This document shows positions 42,986 to 52,274 of a stretch of DNA of 64,000 nt, in pieces; within the stretch, counting starts at the first letter, position 1; each line of letters begins with the position of its first letter. Position numbers and translations under genes: made by a program. The notes beneath the pieces are model-generated. The model was not told the origin of the DNA, made no database searches, and worked only from the letters and a program-made list of their open reading frames with translations. The stretch covers positions 434,001-498,000 of the forward strand of contig JALHOL010000002.1 of assembly GCA_022843025.1 (NCBI GenBank). Reading direction: 5' to 3'. The DNA comes from Paracoccaceae bacterium. GTDB taxonomy: Bacteria > Pseudomonadota > Alphaproteobacteria > Rhodobacterales > Rhodobacteraceae.

Positions 42986-44167
42986 ATGGCCACCACCGTC
43001 CGCGAAGATGCCGAAAAAGCCCTGGCCGAGGTCGAGGCGCTCACCACCACCATTCTTCCCGCACCTGTGGCCGAAATCGTCGCGCTCGACGCCGCCCCCG
43101 CCGACAAGGCGGATGAGATTCGCCGCCGCATGGCCGAGGTGGACCTGACAAACACCCAATCCATCATTTCCTTCGGCTCCTCCGCCCAGGCCGAATTGCA
43201 GGTCATCTCGCAGGACATGCTCGCCGGCGTGAAGAACAAGGATGTCGGCCCCGCCGGCGATGCGCTGCGCGACATCGTCACCACCATCCGCGGCTTCGCC
43301 TCCGAAGAGCTTGACGTCAGCCGCGAACGCAGCTGGTGGGACAAACTCACCGGTCAGGCCGCGCCCCTCGCCAAATTCGTGGCCCGCTACGAAGAGGTGC
43401 AGTCCCAGATCGACAAGATCACCGAAAACCTGCTGAAGCACGAACACACGCTTCTCAAAGACATCAAGTCGCTCGACCTGCTTTATGAAAAAACGCTGCG
43501 CTTCTATGATGAGCTTGCCCTCTATATCGCCGCGGGCGAGGCCAAGCTGCTTGAAACCGACAGCACCGCCATCCCCGCGAAAGAGGCCGCCGTCGCCGCC
43601 GCGCCCGAAATGGACAAGGTCAAGGTCGCCCAGGAACTGCGCGACCTGCGCGCCGCGCGCGATGATCTGGAACGCCGGGTGCATGACCTGAAACTCACCC
43701 GTCAGGTCACCATGCAATCGCTCCCGTCCATCCGCCTCGTGCAGGAAAACGACAAGAGCCTGGTCACCAAGATCAACTCCACCCTCGTCAACACCGTGCC
43801 GCTGTGGGAAACCCAGCTGGCGCAGGCCGTCACCATCCAGCGCAGCAAAGAGGCGGCCGAAGCCGTCCGCGAAGCCAACGATCTGACCAACGAACTCCTC
43901 CGATCCAACGCCGACAATCTGCAAGAGGCGAACAAGGTCGTGCGCGAGGAAATGGAACGCGGCGTCTTCGACATCGAAGCCGTCCGCGAAGCCAATGAAA
44001 CCCTGATCGCCACGATCGAAGACAGCCTGCGCATCGCTGATGAAGGCAAGGCCCGCCGCGCAAATGCCGAAATCGAGTTGCAAAAGATGGAAGTGGACCT
44101 GCGCGACACCCTCTCCTCGGCGCGCGCACGCACCACGCAACCGCCGCTCGACGCCCCCGCCACCTGA
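42986..44167 (+). CDS. telA: TelA family toxic-anion (tellurite) resistance protein
   Basis: 393 residues, almost entirely alpha-helical with heptad-rich coiled coil. TelA/KlaA landmarks: SFGSSAQAELQVISQDMLAG, KNKDVGPAGDALRDIVTTIRG, LLKDIKSLDLLYEKTLRFYDEL and NSTLVNTVPLWETQLAQAVT. In other bacteria these proteins modulate tellurite and cell-envelope stress tolerance; mechanism unknown. MATTVREDAEKAL at 42986 is the start, after AAAAGGATG; the frame is open 40 codons more. Central gene of this stress block. Confidence 0.9.
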   Translation: MATTVREDAEKALAEVEALTTTILPAPVAEIVALDAAPADKADEIRRRMAEVDLTNTQSIISFGSSAQAELQVISQDMLAGVKNKDVGPAGDALRDIVTTIRGFASEELDVSRERSWWDKLTGQAAPLAKFVARYEEVQSQIDKITENLLKHEHTLLKDIKSLDLLYEKTLRFYDELALYIAAGEAKLLETDSTAIPAKEAAVAAAPEMDKVKVAQELRDLRAARDDLERRVHDLKLTRQVTMQSLPSIRLVQENDKSLVTKINSTLVNTVPLWETQLAQAVTIQRSKEAAEAVREANDLTNELLRSNADNLQEANKVVREEMERGVFDIEAVREANETLIATIEDSLRIADEGKARRANAEIELQKMEVDLRDTLSSARARTTQPPLDAPAT

Positions 44168-44199
44168 TCAGACCCCTCCAGCCCGCATCGGCCAAGAAC

Positions 44200-45141
44200 A
44201 TGAACGTCCCCAAGACCCTCGCCGCCCTCGCGCTGGCAGGGCTCACCGCCTGCACACCGACCACGTCCACCACCCGCGTGATCGCCCCCGCCGCGCCGCA
44301 AACCGCAGGCCAGCCCGCCGGTCCGGCGCCGGAAACGGCGGCCTCTGCCGCCGCGCGGCAGCACTATGCCCGCGTGCAGGCGCAGCTACTGTCGCAGGGC
44401 CTGCTGCGCACCGATGGCGGCGGCCGCGATACCCCCTTCACCGACCGGATGCTGGCGGAAAACTTCATCCGAATCGCGCTTTTCGATGAATACGCCCGCA
44501 CCTCTAACGGCCCGGTGCAGCGCATGACAACCAGCCGCATCCGCAAATGGCAGGCCCCAGTCCGCGTCGGCCTGCGCTTCGGCCCCTCCACCCCGCCCGA
44601 CCGCCGCGCCGCCGATACCGCCCGCATCTCTTCGCTCCTGCAACGCCTCTCCCGCGCCACAGGCCACCCCATCGGGCTGGATGACCGCGCCCCCAACTTC
44701 TTCATCCACATCGTCTCGGAAGATGAACGCCGCGCACTGGGCCCACAGGTCCGCGCCGTGCTGCCCGGCCTCTCCGGCTCCGAGGTTGCCGCCATCACCG
44801 ACATGCCGCGTTCCACCTATTGCCTCGTCTACGCCATGTCCGCCCCCGACGGCTCCACCTACAGCCGCGCCTTCGCGGTGATCCGCGCCGAACACCCCGA
44901 TCTCCTCCGCCTCTCCTGCCTGCACGAAGAAATCGCGCAAGGCCTTGGCCTCGCCAATGACAGCCCCACTGCCCGCCCCTCGATCTTCAACGATGACGAA
45001 GAATTCGCCCTCCTCACCCGGCAGGATGAATTGATGCTGCGGATGCTCTACAACCCCGCCCTCCGCCCCGGCATGACCGAAGCGCAGGCCCGCCCCATCG
45101 TGGAATCGCTTGCAGCGCGGCTGGTGGGCGGCGAAAGTTGA
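44200..45141 (+). CDS. DUF2927 lipoprotein
   Basis: 313 residues. Lipobox LAGLTAC. DUF2927 covers roughly residues 100-260 (KWQAPVRVGLRFGPSTPPDR, FFIHIVSEDERRALG, CLHEEIAQGLGLANDSPTARP with a zinc-protease-like HEEIAQGLGL). That HE-x2-x2-GL arrangement looks like a degenerate metalloprotease helix, but I cannot confirm activity. It is common in Rhodobacteraceae. Between telA and the SPFH gene in one orientation, so probably co-expressed. Confidence 0.85.
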   Translation: MNVPKTLAALALAGLTACTPTTSTTRVIAPAAPQTAGQPAGPAPETAASAAARQHYARVQAQLLSQGLLRTDGGGRDTPFTDRMLAENFIRIALFDEYARTSNGPVQRMTTSRIRKWQAPVRVGLRFGPSTPPDRRAADTARISSLLQRLSRATGHPIGLDDRAPNFFIHIVSEDERRALGPQVRAVLPGLSGSEVAAITDMPRSTYCLVYAMSAPDGSTYSRAFAVIRAEHPDLLRLSCLHEEIAQGLGLANDSPTARPSIFNDDEEFALLTRQDELMLRMLYNPALRPGMTEAQARPIVESLAARLVGGES

Positions 45142-45190
45142 CCAAAGCGCCAGCCCAACAGTCAGGGGCGCAACGGTAGGAGTGTGAAAG

Positions 45191-46291
45191 ATGGTCTTCG
45201 ATTTCCTCAAGGGCGAATTCATCGACGTCATCGATTGGACGGATGACACCCGCGATACGATGGTCTGGCGGTTCGAACGGCGCGGCAACGCGATCAAATA
45301 CGGCGCCAAGCTGACCGTCCGCGAAGGCCAGGCCGCCGTCTTCATCCACGAAGGGCAGTTGGCCGATGTCTTCGGCCCCGGCCTCTACATGTTAGAAACC
45401 AACAACATGCCGGTGATGACCACGCTTCAGCACTGGGATCACGGCTTCAACTCGCCCTTCAAGGCCGAGGTCTATTTCATCTCCACCACCCGCTTCAACG
45501 ATCTGAAATGGGGCACGAAAAACCCGATCATGTGCCGCGATCCGGAATTCGGCCCGGTCCGCATCCGCGCCTTCGGCACTTATTCCATGCGCGTAGGCGA
45601 TCCGGGCAAGTTCATGCTCGAAATCGTCGGCACTGATGGCGAATTCACCGCCGATGAAATCAGCTTCCAGATCCGCAACATCATCATTCAGGAATTTTCC
45701 CGCGTCATCGCAGGCTCCGGCATCCCCGTGCTCGACATGGCCGCCAACACTGCAGACCTGGGCAAACTCGTCACCACCGCCATCGCGCCGCTGGTCGCCA
45801 ATTACGGGCTGACCCTGCCGGAATTCTACATCGAAAACATCTCCCTGCCTGAAGAGGTGGAAAAGGCACTCGACAAGCGCACCTCCGTGGGCATCGCGGG
45901 CGATCTGAACAAATACATGCAGTTCTCCGCTGCCGAGGCACTCGGAAAACCCGGCTCTGGCGGCGGCGATGCCATGACCGCCGGGATCGGTGCCGCGATG
46001 GGCATGTCGATGGCGCAAAACATGGGGCCATGGGGCGCGCCCGCAGGCGCAGCCGCCCCGCCGCCACCGCCCCCCCCGCCTGCCGCCCGGCAATGGCACC
46101 TCGCTGAAAACGGCGCGACCAAGGGTCCCTTCACGGAAACCGACCTCGCCGCCCTCATCGCCAATGGCAGCCTGACGCGCAGCACACAGGTCTGGTCCGC
46201 CGGGATGGAGGGGTGGAAGCCCGCCGCCGACACCGATCTCGCCCGCCTCTTCGGCCAAGTGCCCCCGCCACCGCCGCCGCCCGGGGTCTGA
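45191..46291 (+). CDS. SPFH-domain protein with C-terminal GYF_2 domain (YdjI-like)
   Basis: 366 residues. An SPFH/band-7 domain covers residues about 20-230 (TRFNDLKWGTKNPIMCRDPE, VRIRAFGTYSMRVGDPGKF, ISLPEEVEKALDKRTSVG), followed by a Gly/Met stretch, a run of prolines, and a GYF_2 domain (QWHLAENGATKGPFTETDLA, SAGMEGWKPAADTDLARLF). It resembles Bacillus YdjI, sometimes called virion core protein by mistake. GYF_2 domains bind proline-rich partners, and proline runs sit on both sides of it. GGTAGGAG precedes the ATG. Confidence 0.9.
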   Translation: MVFDFLKGEFIDVIDWTDDTRDTMVWRFERRGNAIKYGAKLTVREGQAAVFIHEGQLADVFGPGLYMLETNNMPVMTTLQHWDHGFNSPFKAEVYFISTTRFNDLKWGTKNPIMCRDPEFGPVRIRAFGTYSMRVGDPGKFMLEIVGTDGEFTADEISFQIRNIIIQEFSRVIAGSGIPVLDMAANTADLGKLVTTAIAPLVANYGLTLPEFYIENISLPEEVEKALDKRTSVGIAGDLNKYMQFSAAEALGKPGSGGGDAMTAGIGAAMGMSMAQNMGPWGAPAGAAAPPPPPPPPAARQWHLAENGATKGPFTETDLAALIANGSLTRSTQVWSAGMEGWKPAADTDLARLFGQVPPPPPPPGV

Positions 46292-46294
46292 ACC

Positions 46295-47383
46295 ATGCCC
46301 GACGATCGCCAGCACTGGCCCTGCAATCAATGCGGGGCCGACCTTCGCTATGCGCCGGGGGCCACCGAACTGGTCTGCGACCATTGCGGCGCGCGCCAGC
46401 CCATCCCCGACCTGCCCGCCGCCCGCAGCAGCACCCTGAACGAGATCGACCTCGCCCGCGGCCTGTCCGATGATCTGCCCTCTGCCCAGATGGAACAGGT
46501 CCGCATCACGCCCTGCCCCTCCTGCGGCGCGCAGGTGGAATTTCAGGGCGCGACCCACGCCACCGAATGCCCCTTCTGCGCCACCCCGGTCGTGATCGGC
46601 ACCGGCGAGGAACGCCGGATCAAACCGCAGGCCGTCCTGCCCTTCGCACTGGACGAAAAGCAGGCCCGCACCGCGATGACAAACTGGCTGGGCAGCCTCT
46701 GGTTCGCCCCCAACGGCTTGCAGGAATATGCCCGCAAGGGCCGCGCGCTGAACGGCCTCTATGTCCCCTACTGGACCTTTGACGCCGCCACCCGCTCGCA
46801 CTATCGCGGCCAGCGCGGCGATCATTACTACGAATCCCGCACGGTCACCCGCAATGGCCGCACGGAAACCGAACAGGTTCGCCGCACCCGCTGGTCGTCG
46901 CGCTCTGGCTGGGTCAGCCGCCGCTTCGATGATGTGCTGATCCTCGCCAGCCAAAGCCTGCCGCGCCAATACACCGACAATCTGGCCCCTTGGGACCTGT
47001 CCGCCCTGCAACCCTGGCAAAAGGACTTCCTCGCCGGCTTCACGGCCGAGGGCTACACCGTCACCCTCGCCGATGGCCACGCCATGGGGCGCGAGGTGAT
47101 GTCGGGCATCATCCATCAGGACGTCCGTCAGGACATCGGTGGCGACGAACAGCGCGTCGAGGATGTCGATACCGACTGGAGCGCGGAAACCTTCAAGCAC
47201 ATCCTCCTGCCGATCTGGATGGCCGCCTACAAATACAACGGCAAAAGCTACCGCTTCGTCGTCAACGGCCAGACCGGCAAGGTGCAGGGCGAACGCCCGT
47301 GGAGCGCATGGAAGATCGCCTTCGCCATCCTCGCGGGCCTCATCGTCGCGGGCATCGTGCTGGCCGTTACCCAGTCGCGCTGA
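46295..47383 (+). CDS. Zinc-ribbon membrane protein, partner of the SPFH protein (YdjG-like)
   Basis: 362 residues. Two zinc ribbons at the N-terminus: CNQCGADLRY...CDHCGAR (residues about 9-33) and CPSCGAQVEF...CPFCATPVV. A beta-rich middle (LNGLYVPYWTFDAATRSHYRG, RQYTDNLAPWDLSALQPWQKD) and a single C-terminal transmembrane helix (AFAILAGLIVAGIVLAV). It starts 3 bases after the SPFH stop. In Bacillus a protein of this layout pairs with YdjI in membrane stress; automated names such as TFIIB-type zinc finger or PriA are misleading. Confidence 0.85.
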   Translation: MPDDRQHWPCNQCGADLRYAPGATELVCDHCGARQPIPDLPAARSSTLNEIDLARGLSDDLPSAQMEQVRITPCPSCGAQVEFQGATHATECPFCATPVVIGTGEERRIKPQAVLPFALDEKQARTAMTNWLGSLWFAPNGLQEYARKGRALNGLYVPYWTFDAATRSHYRGQRGDHYYESRTVTRNGRTETEQVRRTRWSSRSGWVSRRFDDVLILASQSLPRQYTDNLAPWDLSALQPWQKDFLAGFTAEGYTVTLADGHAMGREVMSGIIHQDVRQDIGGDEQRVEDVDTDWSAETFKHILLPIWMAAYKYNGKSYRFVVNGQTGKVQGERPWSAWKIAFAILAGLIVAGIVLAVTQSR

Positions 47384-47526
47384 ACGCGAAAACCCTGAAA
47401 CCCCGTCCCGGGCTTGGCCCGGGACCTCTCTCCCCGTATCCCCGAAGCGGTGGCCCAAAACCAACCCATCCGCCGCGCCCCCCCAAACGGCACACCGCCC
47501 GGCAGGTCCAAGGCACCGCCCTGCCC

Positions 47527-47552
47527 CCTCACCTTGGCCCAAATACCCAATT
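47527..47552 (+). repeat. Dispersed box, short variant
   Basis: CCTCACCTTGGCCCAAATAC followed by CCAATT. It matches the short inverted copy at 34287 (both continue CCCAAT) and lacks the stems of the full copies. Confidence 0.65.
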
Positions 47553-47593
47553 CAACCCAACCCCAGCAGGCCACCCTCCCAGAACCCTCTCCC

Positions 47594-47639
47594 CGGAAAT
47601 TGCGTCAATTTCCGCCGCGATTTCTGCGCCAGAAATCGC
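47594..47639. repeat. Two tandem perfect hairpins before purC
   Basis: CGGAAATTG-CGT-CAATTTCCG (9 bp arms) and GCGATTTCTG-CGC-CAGAAATCGC (10 bp arms), both with CGT/CGC three-base loops, two bases apart. Similar in style to the three hairpins at 6971-7073. They sit 210 bases after the zinc-ribbon gene and 225 before purC. Confidence 0.8.
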
Positions 47640-47863
47640 CCCCTCCACCCCGACTCACCTCATGGTTAACGGCCTGATACCCCACCGCGCGTATGCACAG
47701 CCGTCTGCACCACGCGCTGCACCGGCAGCGGCATTGCAAAACCGGCCCAGCCCGCCAAATTAATCCAGCGCCCGCAACAGCTTACCCGCACTCCCCGCCC
47801 CGCCGCTTGACACCGCCCCCGCCCCGCCGCATCACCCCTCCAAACGCATCCTTGGGGGCCCTG

Positions 47864-48823
47864 ATGACCGACCTCACCCGCATCCTGGCACAGGCCCATA
47901 TCGCGGAACTGCCCAACCCCTATTTCGGCAAGGTCCGCGATTGCTATGACCTGCCCGATGGCACCCGCATCCTGATCTCGTCCGACCGCATCTCCGCCTT
48001 CGACCGCATCCTCGCCGCCATCCCGTTCAAGGGCCAGGTCCTGACCCAGACGGCGAAATTCTGGTTCGACCACACCGCCGACATCTGCCCTAACCACGTG
48101 ATTTCCTATCCCGATCCCAACGTCGTCATCGGCAAACGCCTCACGATCCTGCCTGTTGAAATCGTCGTGCGTGGCTACCTTGCGGGCACCACCGGAACCT
48201 CGATCCTCACGCTCTACAAACAGGGCCAGCGCGCTATGTATGGCCATACCCTGCCCGATGGCCTGCGCGACAATCAGGCCCTCCCCGCCCCCATCATCAC
48301 CCCCACGTCAAAGGCCTTCGACGGCGGCCATGATGAACCGCTCACCGCGCAAGAGATTGTTTCCCAAGGGCTTCTCACGCAGGCGCAATGGGATGAAGTG
48401 TCGGCAAAGGCCCTCGCCCTCTTCGCCCGGGGTCAGCAGATGGCATCTGAGCGCGGCCTGATCCTGGTCGACACCAAATACGAATTCGGCACGGATGCCG
48501 ACGGCAACATCCTGCTGGCGGACGAAATCCACACCCCCGATTCCAGCCGCTACTGGCTCGCCTCCGGCTATGCCGAGGCCTTCGCCAATGGCACCCGCCC
48601 CCCCAGCTTCGACAAGGACGTGATCCGCGCCTGGGTCGCCGCCCGCTGCGACCCCTATACCGACCCGATCCCCGAAATCCCGGCGGAAATGATCCAGCAC
48701 ACCGCCCAAGTCTATATCGACGCGTTCGAGGCGATCACAGGTCAACCTTTCCAGCCCGACACCACCGGTGACACCCCCCTCGCCCGCATCCGCGCCAACC
48801 TCGCCCCGTGGTTTTCGCGCTGA
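47864..48823 (+). CDS. purC: Phosphoribosylaminoimidazole-succinocarboxamide synthase
   Basis: 319 residues, the longer SAICAR synthetase form. Uses ATP to join aspartate to CAIR in purine synthesis. Signatures: [82 protein letters not shown] at 47864 is the normal start, with GGGGG upstream; earlier in-frame codons are not coding-like. Confidence 0.95.
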   Translation: MTDLTRILAQAHIAELPNPYFGKVRDCYDLPDGTRILISSDRISAFDRILAAIPFKGQVLTQTAKFWFDHTADICPNHVISYPDPNVVIGKRLTILPVEIVVRGYLAGTTGTSILTLYKQGQRAMYGHTLPDGLRDNQALPAPIITPTSKAFDGGHDEPLTAQEIVSQGLLTQAQWDEVSAKALALFARGQQMASERGLILVDTKYEFGTDADGNILLADEIHTPDSSRYWLASGYAEAFANGTRPPSFDKDVIRAWVAARCDPYTDPIPEIPAEMIQHTAQVYIDAFEAITGQPFQPDTTGDTPLARIRANLAPWFSR

Positions 48824-48881
48824 ATGTTTGCGCTAACACTGCGCAATCCGCTATGGTCCGCCCCAATCCAAGGAGGCCTGA

Positions 48882-49805
48882 ATGATTCTCAGCTGTGGCG
48901 AAGCCCTGATCGACATGCTCCCCCGCACCACCACGCTGGGTGAACCCGCCTTTTCGCCCTATGCCGGGGGGGCGGTGTTCAACACCGCCATCGCCCTTGG
49001 CCGCCTCGGCGCACCATCGGCGTTTTTCTCGGGCATTTCCAATGACATGCTGGGTCAGATCCTGACCGAAACGCTGGAAGCGTCCAAGGTCGACACCCAA
49101 TACTGCGCCCGCTCTGACAGGCCAACCACCGTGGCCTTCGTCAAGCTGGTCGACGGCCAGGCCACCTATGCCTTCTACGATGAAGGCACCGCAGGCCGCC
49201 TCCTGTCACAGGATGAACTCCCCACCCTTCCCGCCACCATCACCACCCTATTCTTCGGCGGCATCTCCCTCGTGAATGACCCCGCCGCCTCCACCTACGC
49301 CGCCCTTCAGGCCCGCGAGGCCGCCACCCGCGTCACCATGATCGATCCGAACATCCGCCCCGGCTTCATCGCCGGCAAGGAACCGCAATACCGCGCCCGG
49401 ATCGAAGGCATGATCGCTCGCGCCGATATCGTGAAACTGTCGGATGAAGATCTGCACTGGCTGCTTGGCCCCGGCGACGTCTCCGCCCTCGCCCGCCAAG
49501 TGCTTGAAAAGGGGCCGAAACTCGTCTTCATCACCGAAGGCGCATCCGGCGCCCGCGCTATCACCGCCACGCAGAACCGCTTTGTCGCCGCCACCCGCGT
49601 CACCGTGGCCGATACCGTCGGCGCAGGCGATACCTTCAACGCAGGGGCGCTGGCCGCGTTGCATGAGGCAGGCGCGCTTTCCAAATCCGCTCTGACCACC
49701 CTCTCCGACGCCACGCTGGACGCCGCCCTCACCCTCGGCACAAAAGCCGCCGCCGTCACCGTCTCCCGCCCCGGCGCCAACCCGCCCTGGCGGCACGAAT
49801 TGTGA
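48882..49805 (+). CDS. PfkB-family sugar kinase, probable fructokinase
   Basis: 307 residues. PfkB signatures: N-terminal [15 protein letters not shown] and the C-terminal [17 protein letters not shown] (anion hole and catalytic Asp). [10 protein letters not shown] at the N-terminus is typical of fructokinases. AAGGAGG ribosome site. Its stop overlaps the dtd start (GTGA), so they are coupled. Confidence 0.86.
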   Translation: MILSCGEALIDMLPRTTTLGEPAFSPYAGGAVFNTAIALGRLGAPSAFFSGISNDMLGQILTETLEASKVDTQYCARSDRPTTVAFVKLVDGQATYAFYDEGTAGRLLSQDELPTLPATITTLFFGGISLVNDPAASTYAALQAREAATRVTMIDPNIRPGFIAGKEPQYRARIEGMIARADIVKLSDEDLHWLLGPGDVSALARQVLEKGPKLVFITEGASGARAITATQNRFVAATRVTVADTVGAGDTFNAGALAALHEAGALSKSALTTLSDATLDAALTLGTKAAAVTVSRPGANPPWRHEL

Positions 49806-50236
49806 GGGCGATCCTCCAGCGCGTCAGCCGCGCCTCGGTCACCGTCGATGGCGTGGTGACGGGCGAAATCGGCGCGGGCCTCCTGATCCTCATCTGCGCG
49901 ATGGAGGGTGACACCAACGCACAGGCCGACCAGCTTGCCGCCAAGATCGCCAAGCTGCGGATTTTCAAGGATGATCAGGGCAAGATGAACCTGTCGGTCC
50001 GCGATATCGGGGGCGCGGCACTGATCGTGTCGCAATTCACCCTTGCCGCCGATCTGCGCGGCAACCGCCCCGGTTTCTCCACCGCCGCCAAACCGGATGA
50101 GGGCAAGCGCCTCTACGAATACTTCACCGCCAAGGTGCAGGCCGAAGGCATCCCCACTGCCAATGGCATCTTCGGGGCCGACATGGATGTCAGCCTCAAC
50201 AACGACGGCCCCGTCACAATCTGGATGGAGGTCTGA
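49802..50236 (+). CDS. dtd: D-aminoacyl-tRNA deacylase
   Basis: 144 residues. Removes D-amino acids from tRNA. It starts with GTG at 49802 overlapping the kinase stop. Signatures: [19 protein letters not shown], the [17 protein letters not shown] block (the Ser-Gln-Phe-Thr active site) and [15 protein letters not shown]. It ends inside a perfect hairpin shared with the convergent acyl-CoA synthetase. Confidence 0.95.
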   Translation: MRAILQRVSRASVTVDGVVTGEIGAGLLILICAMEGDTNAQADQLAAKIAKLRIFKDDQGKMNLSVRDIGGAALIVSQFTLAADLRGNRPGFSTAAKPDEGKRLYEYFTAKVQAEGIPTANGIFGADMDVSLNNDGPVTIWMEV

Positions 50237-50254
50237 GGCCCAAAGGCCTCAGAC
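50231..50254. terminator. Perfect hairpin between dtd and acyl-CoA synthetase
   Basis: GTCTGAGGCC (50231-50240) pairs perfectly with GGCCTCAGAC (50245-50254) over a CAAA loop. It includes the dtd stop codon and lies nine bases from the convergent stop, so it can serve both transcripts. Confidence 0.7.
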
Positions 50255-50262
50255 TGTCCAAA

Positions 50263-52152
50263 TCAGTCCGTCCATTCCCAAGGCCCGGTGAACCCGCCCA
50301 GCAATTCGGCCACCTTCGCCTCATCCACGGGCCCGTTACGCACAAGCCGCGCGACCAACCCGCGCTTCTTGTCCTCCACCACTTCCGCCACATGCGCGCC
50401 GATGCCTGCCTCGGCAAGCGCCGCGTCATAAACCCGCGTGATCGCCTTGCGCCGCAGGTCGGGCTTGAACACCTTGCCCACCGCCGTTTTGGGTAATTCG
50501 GCAAGAATTTCAATGTGTTTAGGGATCGCCGCGCGTTCGTGGATATGGGTCTGGGCATAGGCCATAAGGGCGTCCACCCCCACCTCCTTGCCCTTGATCA
50601 GTTCCACATAGGCGCAGGGCAATTCGCCCGAATGCACATCCGGCTGCCCGATCGCGCCGACAAAGGCCACCGCATCATGCTTCATCAACCCTTCCTCGAT
50701 CACCGCCGGGTCAATGTTATGCCCACCCCGGATGATCAGGTCCTTTGCGCGGCCCGTGATGAACAGATACCCATCCGCATCAATCCGCCCCAGATCGCCG
50801 GTCCGCAGGAACCGCCCTTCGGCAAACAGACCCTTGTTCTTGTCCACCTCCGTATAAGTCGATCCCTCGAACACGCCGGGATTGGCGACGCAGATCTCGC
50901 CCACCTCATCCACCCCGCATTCGCGGAACCCCTCGCCCGCCTGCAACAGGATCCGCACTTGCGTATGCGGGAAGGGCAAACCGACCGACCCGATCTTCTT
51001 CGTCCCCCCCGGCGGGTTCACAGAAACAAGGCAGGTGCATTCCGTCAGGCCGTACCCTTCCACGATCTCCACCCCGGTCGCCTTGAAGAACTTGTTATAA
51101 AGCTCCACCGGCAAAGGCGCAGACCCGGAAAACGCGTTCCGCAGGCTTGAGATATCGGCATCAATCGGCCGCTGCATCAACGCGGCCAGCGCCGTGGGCA
51201 CGGTGATCAGATAGGTGCATTTCCACCGCTCGATCAGCTTCCACAGATTGTCGAAAACCCCCTCGCCCCGATACCCCGCAGGCGTGGGAAACACCACATG
51301 CGCCCCCGATGCGATCATCGACATCAGGATCGGATAGGCCGCAAACACATGAAACAGCGGCAGCGGGCACATCACGCAATCGGTTTCCTTGAACAGCAGG
51401 CGCCGCCCCAGCCAGCCGTTATAGACCATGCCGGAAACCTTGTGCTGCGCCACCTTGGGCATCCCCGTGGTACCGCCCGTGTGGAAATAGGCCGCCACCC
51501 GGTCTTCCGTGCGATCCTCGAATGTCAGCCGGTCCGCAGGTTGCCGCGCCATCTCGGCGGCAAAGCTTTTCACATTGGCCAGATGCGACACGGGGTTCTT
51601 GGACCGGATCAGCGGCACGATCCATGATTTCGGCGGCGCGAGATAGCGCACAAGGTCCACCTCCAGCACCGTCTTGACCGAAGGCGCGTGTTTCACCGCC
51701 TCGGCCACCTTTTGCGGCACATCCGTCTTGGGGAACGCCTTCAGCGTGACCACCACCTTGGCCCCGGTTTCCCGCAGGATGGCGCTGATCTGTTCGGCCT
51801 CCAGCAGCGGGTTGATCGGGTTCACGATCCCCGCCACCGCCCCGCCCAGCAGGGTGATCGCGGTTTCAAGGCTGTTGGGCATCACATAGGCCACCACATC
51901 CTTTTCCCCAACCCCAAGGCTGCGGAACAGGTTCGCCGCCTGCGTCACCTTGCCATGCAAGGCGCTCCACGTCAGCGTTTCGGCCTTTTCCTTCGGCCCT
52001 GAAAGGATCTGATAGCTGATGGCAGGGCGCGACCCATGGGCGGCTTTCGTCCGGCTCAGGAATTCATACATCGTGCGCGCCATGCCGCGCGCTTCCCAGG
52101 GCATCTCTGCCTCAATCGCCTTCACATCCGCCAGATTTGCGAATTCACCCAT
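50263..52152 (-). CDS. Acyl-CoA synthetase (AMP-forming)
   Basis: 629 residues of the ANL superfamily. Activates a carboxylic acid to the CoA thioester through an acyl-adenylate. Signatures: AYFHTGGTTGMPKVAQ (P-loop A3), EGYGLTECTCLVSVN (A5), FLRTGDLGRIDADGYLFITGR (A7/A8) and KTAVGKVFKPDLR near the end (A10 lysine). MGEFANLADVKAIEAEM at 52152 follows GGGAGGACGAC. The substrate is unknown. Confidence 0.9.
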   Translation of the reverse strand: MGEFANLADVKAIEAEMPWEARGMARTMYEFLSRTKAAHGSRPAISYQILSGPKEKAETLTWSALHGKVTQAANLFRSLGVGEKDVVAYVMPNSLETAITLLGGAVAGIVNPINPLLEAEQISAILRETGAKVVVTLKAFPKTDVPQKVAEAVKHAPSVKTVLEVDLVRYLAPPKSWIVPLIRSKNPVSHLANVKSFAAEMARQPADRLTFEDRTEDRVAAYFHTGGTTGMPKVAQHKVSGMVYNGWLGRRLLFKETDCVMCPLPLFHVFAAYPILMSMIASGAHVVFPTPAGYRGEGVFDNLWKLIERWKCTYLITVPTALAALMQRPIDADISSLRNAFSGSAPLPVELYNKFFKATGVEIVEGYGLTECTCLVSVNPPGGTKKIGSVGLPFPHTQVRILLQAGEGFRECGVDEVGEICVANPGVFEGSTYTEVDKNKGLFAEGRFLRTGDLGRIDADGYLFITGRAKDLIIRGGHNIDPAVIEEGLMKHDAVAFVGAIGQPDVHSGELPCAYVELIKGKEVGVDALMAYAQTHIHERAAIPKHIEILAELPKTAVGKVFKPDLRRKAITRVYDAALAEAGIGAHVAEVVEDKKRGLVARLVRNGPVDEAKVAELLGGFTGPWEWTD

Positions 52153-52274
52153 GTCGTCCTCCCCTGTCCCGCCCCCCATTATCCTCCCGGAGGGCAGTTT
52201 GTAGCGCAAGGATGATGGCTCACGCACGGCCCCGCAAGACGCGATGGCACGCAATACGCAACGTCAAAGCGGGA

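Larger units (their letters stand above)
47384..47863. other. 480-base gap before purC
   Basis: No gene is supported. It contains a short-variant box (47527-47552) and two tandem perfect hairpins (47594-47639). The remainder is GC-rich without a clear promoter. Open frames through it lack family features and run against the hairpins. Confidence 0.6.

Noticed and set aside
45392-47542. 716-codon minus-strand open frame
   Set aside because: It is antisense to the SPFH and zinc-ribbon genes, whose domains are clear; no family feature in the long frame.
47693-47863. 57-codon upstream extension of purC
   Set aside because: Pro/His/Arg-rich with no similarity to PurC N-termini; the GGGGG-preceded ATG at 47864 fits the family start.
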